Shown here one piece after another: positions 8,485 to 17,568 of a stretch of 28,392 nt of DNA. The stretch spans positions 1 through 28,392 of IMG/VR virus record IMGVR_UViG_3300013014_000099; one strand, written 5' to 3'. Made by a program: the position numbers and the translations under genes. The first letter of the stretch is position 1; each line of letters starts with the position of its first letter. The notes below the pieces were generated by a model, which had not been told where the DNA came from, made no database searches, and worked only from the letters and a program-made list of their open reading frames with translations. This stretch comes from a virus.

Positions 8485-10803
8485 ATGGCAAATATCACGA
8501 CTCTATTGAAGTATTCGTTAAAGACGAATATAGTCAAGTCAATATATTTTGAAATAATTTCAAAGGTATCGCGTTACTACTATACCTTTGGAAAAAGTAC
8601 TGCGTGGCCTACTGTTACAACTGTTGTTAATAATCAAACAACTGTAGTCTCTGATGAAGATAGTCCTCCAGCTATACCTGACACATATCCTTACGAACTT
8701 CAAACTCGTGGGGATATGATCTATATGAAATACATTGATTCTAATGATGCGGCAGTTGTAATTAATAGAATTAATTGGATAACTGGTTTCGTTTATGATA
8801 TGTATGATGATTACACCGAAACCTATCCAGCTGCATCTGGAGCACATTCAATTGACACTGCTAAATTCTACGTAATTACTGATGAATACAATGTTTATAA
8901 GTGTTTATCTAATAACGGAAATTCTCCATCAATATCTAAACCAATTAGTACGTCATCTTTAGCTACTATCACTACAGATGGATATGTATGGAAATTTATG
9001 TATACGATCCCTCTATATTTAAGAAACAAATTTTTAAATAGTACTTATATGCCGGTAGTTACTGCTTTAACCAATCAGTTTTATTCTAAAGGATCTATTA
9101 TATCATACGCTATTGAGAATAGAGGATATGGATACGTCAGAAATACTTGGAAAGTAAAACGAATTAGTGTTATAAATGGTGGAACAGGTTATACGACTTC
9201 TACACCTATTACATTTCCAGTTAATAGTTCGGGAACTAGAGCTACTGCAGTCATCTCTGAAGTTACAGCATCTGGAAGTGTTAACAAAATATCAGTTACT
9301 AACACTGGGAATTTATATACTTATCAACCACAATTAACAGTTACTGCTCCTGTTGGCGCGTCAGGTTTAGACTTTATTATTGAATATGCAATGGATGATG
9401 TTGCATATACTAAACTTTCAATAACCGGTGATGGTTATAATGAATATAATCCATATAGTATAAAGAAAGTTAATATACTTAATCGCGGAACGTTTTTAGC
9501 ATCACAATCTGGTGATCCATTTGCCTTTACTCCACCGGGATTAAGTCCAGGTGAGTTACCACAAATTGCTGTTACATTTAGAGCAAAGTCTGGAACTGCA
9601 TTCTTTGAAGTAGATACAGTTACAGTAACAAATAGTGGATATGGTTATACAACACCATTAGTATTCGGTGTTAATGTATTTGCAAATACATTAACTAGCG
9701 TAAATACTGCTGCTGGTGAAGTAGCGTTTAATTGTAATTTAGATTTAGCATCACAAAAGAATGAAGCAGAACTTGTTCCATTAATTAGTTCTAGTGGAGA
9801 AATACAAGCAATTCAAATAGTTACACCAGGAATAGGTTATACTTATGCTACAGTTAATGTAATAGGTAAGAAAAGTGTTTTACTGGGTGGCGTAGATATA
9901 GTGTCTGTAGATTTAAGTTCTAATCCATTAGCATTAGGTTATGTTGCGGGTTTTACTAAAGCCAGTGTAGTTTTGAATTTTGGTATTGGAACTATTGATA
10001 CTAAACAGTCTAATGTTGAATTATTAGCAGTGGATGGATCTATTGAAGTTATAAAAGTTGTTAATGGCGGAAATAGTTACAATAGTGCCACTACGATTAC
10101 AGTACAAGGTGATGGAACAGGATGCACAGGCCAAGCGGTTGTAGTTGATGGAGCAATAACTAAAATCATAGTAACAAATCCAGGTAGAGGATATACTTAC
10201 GCTAATATAATTGCATCAATTGGATCTAACGCAGTATTAAGACCAATAATTGCACCACGTGGAGGTCATGGAAAAGATGCTATTTCAGAATTGTATGCAA
10301 AAACTCTAATGTTATATACTCGTCTTACTTCTGAGAAGAACAGAGGTTTAGATATGACTAATGATTTTAGACAAATTGGAGTTCTAAAAAATCCGTATAT
10401 ATACGGTGACGATAGCTTCTATAGAAAATCTACAGGATCGACTTGTATATTGATAATATGCGATATTATCACTGCCAATACTAATGCTTATAATTCTATA
10501 TCTATTGACACTCAGTTAATTTCAGAAGTAGATAATACTAAATCTTTTACTGTAATAGAAAAGCAAATACTAAACGGTTCTTATTATTTAGTGCTTTCCG
10601 TGAATAGCAATTATATACCAACTTCAGGAACAGCATTCATTAATGTGGTTTCTTCAACAATTTCCTATTCTATAAGCGCATCCACAGTATCTAATCCAGA
10701 GGTTAATAAATACTCCGGAGAGTTATTATACATAGACAATAGAGTTAAGTTTGTATCATCGGCTGAACAAACTGTAGCAGTATCTACTCTAATCACATTC
10801 TAA
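8485..10803 (+). CDS. 8: Baseplate wedge subunit, gp8-like, enlarged
   Basis: A 772-aa protein against 334 aa for T4 gp8. Residues 1-190 match the gp8 N-terminal pattern: YYYTFGKSTAWP (31-42), RGDMIYMKYIDSNDA, INRINWITGFVYDMYDDY (93-110), KFYVITDEYNVYKCLSNNG (127-145) and DGYVWKFMYTIPL. The gp8 C-terminal signature returns near residue 593 (GGHGKDAISELYAKTLM, then TNDFRQIGVLKNPY). Between them, residues about 210-590 hold repeated beta units with a glycine-tyrosine turn: NRGYGY, NGGTGYTT, TNSGYGYTT, TPGIGYTYA and NPGRGYTYA. In T4, gp8 dimers link wedge proteins gp7 and gp10. The insert probably forms extra surface domains. The ribosome binding site is AAGG at 8476-8479. Confidence 0.85.
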   Translation: MANITTLLKYSLKTNIVKSIYFEIISKVSRYYYTFGKSTAWPTVTTVVNNQTTVVSDEDSPPAIPDTYPYELQTRGDMIYMKYIDSNDAAVVINRINWITGFVYDMYDDYTETYPAASGAHSIDTAKFYVITDEYNVYKCLSNNGNSPSISKPISTSSLATITTDGYVWKFMYTIPLYLRNKFLNSTYMPVVTALTNQFYSKGSIISYAIENRGYGYVRNTWKVKRISVINGGTGYTTSTPITFPVNSSGTRATAVISEVTASGSVNKISVTNTGNLYTYQPQLTVTAPVGASGLDFIIEYAMDDVAYTKLSITGDGYNEYNPYSIKKVNILNRGTFLASQSGDPFAFTPPGLSPGELPQIAVTFRAKSGTAFFEVDTVTVTNSGYGYTTPLVFGVNVFANTLTSVNTAAGEVAFNCNLDLASQKNEAELVPLISSSGEIQAIQIVTPGIGYTYATVNVIGKKSVLLGGVDIVSVDLSSNPLALGYVAGFTKASVVLNFGIGTIDTKQSNVELLAVDGSIEVIKVVNGGNSYNSATTITVQGDGTGCTGQAVVVDGAITKIIVTNPGRGYTYANIIASIGSNAVLRPIIAPRGGHGKDAISELYAKTLMLYTRLTSEKNRGLDMTNDFRQIGVLKNPYIYGDDSFYRKSTGSTCILIICDIITANTNAYNSISIDTQLISEVDNTKSFTVIEKQILNGSYYLVLSVNSNYIPTSGTAFINVVSSTISYSISASTVSNPEVNKYSGELLYIDNRVKFVSSAEQTVAVSTLITF

Positions 10804-10816
10804 TAAAGAAAAACTT

Positions 10817-13800
10817 ATGGCACTAGACCTTTCGATTGAACCATTCTTTGACGATTATTCTGAAGATAAAAAATTCCATAGAATTCTTTTTAGACCTGGA
10901 TACGCAGTTCAAGCGCGTGAATTAACTCAAATGCAGACTATTCTGCAAGAACAAATTCGTCGTCATGGAGATCATATATTCAAAGAAGGTGCAATGGTTA
11001 TTCCAGGTCAAGTTGCATATGACGTTGACTTGGGTTATGTTACAGTACTTGGTACAGCTTCGGCATTACTTAGTTTAAGTACATTAACCGGTAAAGTAAT
11101 AAAGAATTCAGCTGGACTTCTCGCTGTAGTTATATCACACGCATTAAAAACTACTACAGATCCTGACACTATTTTTGTAAAATATTTAAATTCTATTCAA
11201 AATTCAGCTGGTAATAATGTAAATACATTTTTACCAAATGATGTTATTTCTACAGTAGATAATCTATTATCTTATACTGTAGACGACGACGTAACTGCAG
11301 CAAATTCTTCAGGTGTTGTTGTTACTATTCCACCGATTGGAACTGCGTGTTCAGCAACTATTGCTCGTGGCGTATACTATATTAAAAAGAATTTCGTATT
11401 AGTAACTGACCAAACTATTATACTTGACAAATATACTAATACTCCAAGTTATAGAATTGGACTTCAATTAAGTGAAAGTGTAGTTTATCCTGAAGATGAT
11501 GAAAGTCTATTAGACAACGCTCTTGGATCTCCAAACTATTCAGCGCCTGGCTCTGCGCGATATTATATGGATTTAGTGTTATCTAAGAAAACATTGACAG
11601 ATACACAAGATTCAGATTTTATTGAATTATTACGATTAAATTCTGGTAAAGTGACATTTAAAATAGATCGTACTTTATATGCAGAAATAGAAAAAACACT
11701 TGCTCGTAGAACTTACGATGAATCCGGCGATTATACACTTTCTCCATTCACAATGTCTACACTAGAGTTTAGAAATAATCTACGTGGAGACTGGGCCGCT
11801 GGTGAAAAATTTGTTCAAGGCGATCTAATTAAAGTTCCAGATGGTGCTTTAGGATTTTATTATTTTGTTGCAACTACAAATGGAACAAGTGGTTCTATAA
11901 GACCAACAACGTTTACTCCAACAGTAGACTATGTAACCGATAATACTATCACTTGGGAATTCATGGTTAATCCCAATTTCAATCGTGGCGTTAACACCTT
12001 CACTGCTGGAGATCCTCTATATTCTGCATTTACTATAAACGATCACATTAGATTAAATGGAATGATTGCTATAGGAATTGAAGCTGGCAAAGCATATGTT
12101 CGTGGTTATGAAATTGCGAAAATATCAACTGAATATGTACCAGTATATAAGTCTAGATCTTTACCTGCTGGATCTACTGGAACTGGTTCATTAAGTCAAT
12201 ATTTTAATGTAACTTCTTTACCTGCAGTTACAGATTCGTTATCTGCAGAAAAAACTGCTAGTATAGATTTATCTAGTGGATCATATATTATATGTAATAC
12301 TATTAAGTATGTACCTAATGTAACAACGTTTCCCGCTATAAATTTACATAGTGCAGTTACTGCTTCTGCTGTACAAACTGGTGCCGGTTCAACTGTTATA
12401 GGTACTGCTAGAATTCGTGGAATTGAAAGACATGATGGTTCTAATACTGACTTCAAAGTATTTTTATTTGATATTAAAATGAATACTGGAAAGGACTTTG
12501 TTAATACAAAGTCTCTTGGTAATTCTACTACTTCATTCTCTGCAAATGCTATTCAGGTTTCTAGTCAAACTATTTTAGATAGTTCTTTAAGTACTTCTTT
12601 AATATACTCTATTCCACAATACGCAGTAGCAACCGTTACCGAATTAGATTATTCAGTAGTTGTACCATTCACACGAACTAGTACTGGTGGCACTACTTGG
12701 GATATAACTGCGCCGACTGGATACACATTTGAAAGCGTGGCAAATGCATCAACAAACTATATTCTTAGCAATGACGCTCTTGGGACGTTAGTATCTAGTC
12801 CAACATTAGTGGCTGGGACTGGCAATGCTAGTCTACAAATACAGGGACTAACTGCTGGTTATGTATACTCACTTTTAGCTACTATGAAAAGAGCTAACGT
12901 TGCCAGTCCACATATCAACCTTACTGTGACTGATGATCACGATGCTAATACAACGTCGGTTACAGCTACTCCAGTAACTATAGTTTTAAGTAAACCATTT
13001 GTTACCAGAATAGTTTCTGTAATGATGGATAGTCGTGGATTTACTCTTTCTGGCGGAGCTGCTAATACTTCTCCTATTTACAATACAGATATTACAAATA
13101 GATATTCGTTTAATTCTGAGCAATATACTACACATGCTGGAAAATCAACTATTACATTATTAGATCCAAGCACTCCACCAACTGGTCCAATTGATATTAA
13201 ATACGAATACCTTGCATTAGGCAGCGTAAATCCCGGTGGTATATTTGACGTAAACTCTTATACTCATAGTCAATCTAAAATTATCTATGATCAGATTTTC
13301 ATGGTGTCTAATTATGCGTTAAGAGATTCGCTTGACTTTAGACCAGTTGCTGCGCCAACTGATTTTATAGCAAAATACTTGCCAAAGTATGGTAGTACTG
13401 CATCTGTTAAATATATACATCATCTTGAAAGAATAGACAATATTTCATTATCTACTACCGGTGATTTTATTGTATCTAGAGGAATTCCTTCTATTACAGC
13501 ATCTGAACCTAAGATTCCGAATAATACTATGAAATTAGCAACTCTTGCTATTGAACCATACACATTTAATCGCGATAATAATATAGGATTGGTTATTAGT
13601 AGAACTGAAAATAAACGCTATACGATGCGTGACATTGGTAGATTAGAACGCAGAATTCAAGATCTCGAATATTATACAGCATTAACTCTATCTGAGATAG
13701 ATACTTCAAATATGCGTATAGTTGATAGTAACGGATTAGATAGATTCCAAAATGGATTTTTAGTAGATTCATTTAATGGGCAAGGCATTGGAAATGTTGC

Positions 13801-16800
13801 TTCGGAAGATTGGAATGCATCTATAGATTCTGCTAATAAAGAATTACGCCCATTCTTTTCACAAAAGCAAGTTACGTTAGTAGAAAATGTAAGTGCTACT
13901 ACTAGAGATTACAAAGTATCTGGTGATTTGGTTACATTACCATTCACAGAAGTAGACATGATTGTACAAGATAAAGCATCTATGTCTGTGAATTTAAATC
14001 CTTATGATTTATATAGTTGGAAAGGTATAGTAGACATTAACCCATGGTCTGACACTTGGTTTTCAACAACATATCGTCCTGATATTGTTTTAAATGATGA
14101 AGGACAATATAACGCTTTAGTAGCTAAAGCAGAACAAGATGGATCATTAGGAACAGTTTGGAATGCTTGGCAAGTAGTGTTTGCTTCTTCAAGCACAATA
14201 GGAACAAAATTACAAAGTATTGGCGCATGGTCACAAGCAGATACTGAGATTTTAAGTTCAGGCAATAATGGTGGTAGTTTTTGGCGAAATCGTGCTACAT
14301 TCACAACAGAAGAATTAGCTTTTATAGGCGCAACTTCGAATTTAAGTAGCGCGCAATCAAACGCTGCTGCTGGTTCACGAGTTGTTACGATTGAAACTAC
14401 CGCAGTAGAAACTCAGACTTCAAGAACAGGAACTAGAACTTTTATCACAGATAAAGTAGATTCGCGTATTTTAGAAGATAGAATAGTTGATACGTCTTTA
14501 GTTCCATATATTCGTCCACGAGCAGTACTATTCACTGGATATGGATTTAAGCCAGGTGTGGCAATGAATGCATTCTTTGACAATACTCTGGTAAATGATT
14601 ACATAACTCCTGTTACTAGAATTGAAATTACAGCAATAGATTCATATAGTAGCACTTTCGATGTTACTCGTAATGCAGGATCTGCGGTTTCAGATTCTAC
14701 TAGAACTGTGTTCTATTCAGATGGCGCAACGGTTACTGGAACTGTAGCATTAACGAATAACAGTAATATTGTAACTGGGACAGCTTCAGATTTTTTGAAA
14801 GATTTTGCAGTAGGTGACACATTAAACATTGGAACCAATGATGGCAATAATTATACAGTTACTGAAATAACTGGAATTTATAGTATGAAAATTAAACCTG
14901 TATATGCTGGTGCTTCTATCACAGGCGTTAGTGTAAAAGTTCAAGGACCTAAACATACTACACAAGAAGTTGAAGTTGCGTTTAATCACGGGGAAGTTAT
15001 TAAAGAATATGTTAATGGAGTTGCTACAGGCAATACGGCGATCGTAGTTGGACAAGAAATAGTAAACACAGTTGTTGAAGGATTCCATAGATATATTTTC
15101 GTTATGAATATTAAAGGCAATGGTCAGTTTTCAACTGCTACTGATTCATATTTAATAGGCGAGTATAACGTTGGCACTACTACAGTTAAACCTAGAGTCA
15201 AATTCTTAAACAAAACTAATTACTCTCAACTTATAACTACTGGTACTGGTTTATTACTTGGTACATTTAGAATCCCAAGTAACCCATCAATTAAATTTAG
15301 AACTGGTATTCGTGAATTAAGATTCTCAGACGACTTTTCTACTGTTCCATCGATTAGAACTGCTAGAGAACAGACTGGCGGCGGTGCTTTATACGAAGCT
15401 AATGGTTATCTAACTACTATGCAACGAACTATTGTTTCTACTAGAACTGCTACTTTAGTATCTGAGCAAACATCTGACAATAACACTGTAGTCACTAATA
15501 AAGATACAATGACTAGAGATACTGGTTGGTTCGATCCTCTTGCGCAAACATTCATGGTTCAACAAGAAGGAGGAGCGTTTATTACTTCTGTTGATTTATT
15601 CTTTGAAACTGCAGATCCAAAAATTCCAGTTCGCATAGAAATTCGTGAAGTTGTTAACGGATATCCTGGTAGCGCAGTTCTTCCATTCTCGAGAGTAGAG
15701 AAAAAAGGCGCATCAGTATTAACAAGTGCTAATGCTACAGTTGCTACAACGTTTAAATTTACATCTCCAGTGTTTGTACAGAATGGAGTTGAGTATGCTT
15801 TAGTTGCGTTATCAGATTGTAATTCGTTTAGGGTTCATATTTCGCAGACTGATACTGTTATGTATGATGGCGTAACTAGAATTTCTTCACAACCTTATAA
15901 TGGTGTGTTGTTCAAATCACAGAATGCTTCTACTTGGACTGCTGATCAAACGCAAGACATGAAGTTTACTATTCGTCGAGCACAGTTTTCTAGTACACCT
16001 TTGACTATCGAATTTATTCCACCTCCGTTAGGTATGCAAACACTTGGATTTAATCCATTTAATCTTATAAAGGACAGTAGAAAATGTAGGGTAGTTCATA
16101 AAAATCATGGTATGCGCACTGGAAACTATGTGAAATTTATAAGCAGCCAAGTTATTGATAGTATTAATGCTATACCTGCAGCTAATATATTTAACATAAA
16201 TCTGCAAATACTTGCAGTAGAATTAGATGCGTATGTCGTTGAATTTGCTGGGACAATTCCTTCAAGTGCCACTGGACGAGTAGGTGGTGGATTTATTAAA
16301 GCAAGCGAAAACTATGAGTTTGAAACGGCTATGATTGAGATGACTGAGATTGTTCCACCCGGAACTTCTATTTCATATGTGACAAAAGTTATTAATCATG
16401 CCGGTGTTGCAGCGTCATATCCTATGATTCCAAAAACAAACATTACATTTGAAGAAGAAAAAGTATATCCATCGTTAGTTAACTATACTAATAGTGCATT
16501 TCCAACTGGTTTAAGTGTTACTGCTACTTTAACACCATCATCAACACTTGACTCAGTTTCGCCGGTTATTGACGTGGCTAGACTTGCTATGACTATGGTA
16601 AGTAATAAAATTGATAGCCCAGATTTAACTGTTAACGATTCAACGTTAGACTATTTTCCAATTACTACAGTTGGTAGTCCTACTCAAATTGGATCTGGCA
16701 AGCCATTTACTCTTGTAAGTGATACTCTAGTTGTAAATTCTACATCTCAACCAACGTTATTCACCAATCTGAATAATAATGTAAATTCTGGTGACGTAAT

Positions 16801-17338
16801 AAGATTTGTGTATAGCGCTATTACTAATCCTGTTAGAAATATGGTTATAGTAGAAAAGAGTCAAGATTCTAGTGGAAATTTATTCTTAAAGCTTGAATCG
16901 TTTGATGGAACTCCTATGATAGTTGAAACAACTACTAATACTGTCGCTATGACATGGTTATCACACTTTAGATCTGAATATGCAGCAAGTGGTGGATCTA
17001 CTCATAGTAAGTATGTTACTAAGAAGATTAATTTCTCGCGCCCATCCGATATGTTGAAGATTATGTTTGCAGCAATTATTCCTCCTGCGGCAGATGTTGA
17101 AATATATTACAAGACTGGTGCTTCAGTATCTGGAGATTTCATAGCTTCAAGATATTATAAATTGACACCAGATTCTGGTTATGTAAAGTCTGAAACTGAA
17201 TTTACAGACATCACTGCTAGCGTAGAAAATCTATCACCGTTTGATAGTGTAATTATTAAGCTAGTTATGAAGTCTATAAATAAATCTAAAGTACCACGTA
17301 TTAAAAACTTTAGAGTAATTTCATGCGCAGCAGCATAA
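10817..17338 (+). CDS. Giant DUF4815-type virion structural protein (baseplate/fibre)
   Basis: At 2173 aa this is the largest protein here. Its N-terminus (SIEPFFDDYSEDKKFHRILF, then FRPGYAVQARELTQMQTIL, RRHGDHIFKEGAMVIPGQ) is the hallmark of DUF4815 proteins found in marine T4-like phages next to gp8. Other recognisable stretches are DSLDFRPVAAP near residue 836, the helical IGRLERRIQDLEYYTALTLSE near 940, VRGY-type turns, and near residue 1568 DTGWFDPLAQTFMVQQEGG followed by VRIEIREVVNGYPG. The last motif recurs, from memory, in T4-like phage baseplate proteins annotated as gp10-like. The position after gp8 is where T4 has genes 9, 10 and 11, so a wedge-periphery or fibre-base role is likely but inferred. 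The stop lies inside the next gene. There is no frameshift and the ribosome binding site is weak (AAAGAAAA). Confidence 0.8.
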   Translation: MALDLSIEPFFDDYSEDKKFHRILFRPGYAVQARELTQMQTILQEQIRRHGDHIFKEGAMVIPGQVAYDVDLGYVTVLGTASALLSLSTLTGKVIKNSAGLLAVVISHALKTTTDPDTIFVKYLNSIQNSAGNNVNTFLPNDVISTVDNLLSYTVDDDVTAANSSGVVVTIPPIGTACSATIARGVYYIKKNFVLVTDQTIILDKYTNTPSYRIGLQLSESVVYPEDDESLLDNALGSPNYSAPGSARYYMDLVLSKKTLTDTQDSDFIELLRLNSGKVTFKIDRTLYAEIEKTLARRTYDESGDYTLSPFTMSTLEFRNNLRGDWAAGEKFVQGDLIKVPDGALGFYYFVATTNGTSGSIRPTTFTPTVDYVTDNTITWEFMVNPNFNRGVNTFTAGDPLYSAFTINDHIRLNGMIAIGIEAGKAYVRGYEIAKISTEYVPVYKSRSLPAGSTGTGSLSQYFNVTSLPAVTDSLSAEKTASIDLSSGSYIICNTIKYVPNVTTFPAINLHSAVTASAVQTGAGSTVIGTARIRGIERHDGSNTDFKVFLFDIKMNTGKDFVNTKSLGNSTTSFSANAIQVSSQTILDSSLSTSLIYSIPQYAVATVTELDYSVVVPFTRTSTGGTTWDITAPTGYTFESVANASTNYILSNDALGTLVSSPTLVAGTGNASLQIQGLTAGYVYSLLATMKRANVASPHINLTVTDDHDANTTSVTATPVTIVLSKPFVTRIVSVMMDSRGFTLSGGAANTSPIYNTDITNRYSFNSEQYTTHAGKSTITLLDPSTPPTGPIDIKYEYLALGSVNPGGIFDVNSYTHSQSKIIYDQIFMVSNYALRDSLDFRPVAAPTDFIAKYLPKYGSTASVKYIHHLERIDNISLSTTGDFIVSRGIPSITASEPKIPNNTMKLATLAIEPYTFNRDNNIGLVISRTENKRYTMRDIGRLERRIQDLEYYTALTLSEIDTSNMRIVDSNGLDRFQNGFLVDSFNGQGIGNVASEDWNASIDSANKELRPFFSQKQVTLVENVSATTRDYKVSGDLVTLPFTEVDMIVQDKASMSVNLNPYDLYSWKGIVDINPWSDTWFSTTYRPDIVLNDEGQYNALVAKAEQDGSLGTVWNAWQVVFASSSTIGTKLQSIGAWSQADTEILSSGNNGGSFWRNRATFTTEELAFIGATSNLSSAQSNAAAGSRVVTIETTAVETQTSRTGTRTFITDKVDSRILEDRIVDTSLVPYIRPRAVLFTGYGFKPGVAMNAFFDNTLVNDYITPVTRIEITAIDSYSSTFDVTRNAGSAVSDSTRTVFYSDGATVTGTVALTNNSNIVTGTASDFLKDFAVGDTLNIGTNDGNNYTVTEITGIYSMKIKPVYAGASITGVSVKVQGPKHTTQEVEVAFNHGEVIKEYVNGVATGNTAIVVGQEIVNTVVEGFHRYIFVMNIKGNGQFSTATDSYLIGEYNVGTTTVKPRVKFLNKTNYSQLITTGTGLLLGTFRIPSNPSIKFRTGIRELRFSDDFSTVPSIRTAREQTGGGALYEANGYLTTMQRTIVSTRTATLVSEQTSDNNTVVTNKDTMTRDTGWFDPLAQTFMVQQEGGAFITSVDLFFETADPKIPVRIEIREVVNGYPGSAVLPFSRVEKKGASVLTSANATVATTFKFTSPVFVQNGVEYALVALSDCNSFRVHISQTDTVMYDGVTRISSQPYNGVLFKSQNASTWTADQTQDMKFTIRRAQFSSTPLTIEFIPPPLGMQTLGFNPFNLIKDSRKCRVVHKNHGMRTGNYVKFISSQVIDSINAIPAANIFNINLQILAVELDAYVVEFAGTIPSSATGRVGGGFIKASENYEFETAMIEMTEIVPPGTSISYVTKVINHAGVAASYPMIPKTNITFEEEKVYPSLVNYTNSAFPTGLSVTATLTPSSTLDSVSPVIDVARLAMTMVSNKIDSPDLTVNDSTLDYFPITTVGSPTQIGSGKPFTLVSDTLVVNSTSQPTLFTNLNNNVNSGDVIRFVYSAITNPVRNMVIVEKSQDSSGNLFLKLESFDGTPMIVETTTNTVAMTWLSHFRSEYAASGGSTHSKYVTKKINFSRPSDMLKIMFAAIIPPAADVEIYYKTGASVSGDFIASRYYKLTPDSGYVKSETEFTDITASVENLSPFDSVIIKLVMKSINKSKVPRIKNFRVISCAAA
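17275..17282 (+). promoter_or_regulatory. Probable late promoter inside the end of the DUF4815 gene
   Basis: An exact TATAAATA ends 40 bases before ATG 17323. In T4 the start of transcription lies roughly six bases past the box, so the leader would be about 35 bases. The site is coding (SINKSK), so it may be chance, but the spacing to the next gene is ideal. Confidence 0.4.
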
Positions 17339-17565
17339 TTCCAGAATTTGCAAAAGTAGAAGGACATAGTTCTCTTATTAGAGATATGTCCTCTCATGCC
17401 ATTATATCTAATAATGACGACGAGTATCTTGCGCATAAGAGAAAAAATGAAGCTGCTAAGAAAAATATGAATATTATATTAGAGCAGACTAATCAAATTC
17501 AATCTCTTAAGTCTGAAGTTGAAGAAATAAAAGAAATGTTAATACAGATCCTTAAAGGGAAATAA
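17323..17565 (+). CDS. Small conserved coiled-coil structural protein
   Basis: An 80-aa protein starting at ATG 17323 inside the last 16 bases of the giant gene, in a different frame. The N-terminus (IIPEFAKVEGHSSLIRDMSS, then HAIISNNDDEYLAH) follows the pattern of small marine T4-like phage proteins that carry a 'V-x-GH-x-x-L-x-RD ... AIIN' motif and sit after the large baseplate gene. Residues about 38-80 are strongly helical with heptad-like hydrophobic spacing (NIILEQTNQIQSLKSEVEEI), so a coiled-coil oligomer is likely. The function is not known to me; an adaptor between fibre and baseplate would fit the position. The gene ends three bases before the next ATG, which has AAAGGGAAAT just upstream. 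Confidence 0.75.
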   Translation: MRSSIIPEFAKVEGHSSLIRDMSSHAIISNNDDEYLAHKRKNEAAKKNMNIILEQTNQIQSLKSEVEEIKEMLIQILKGK

Positions 17566-17568
17566 CAG

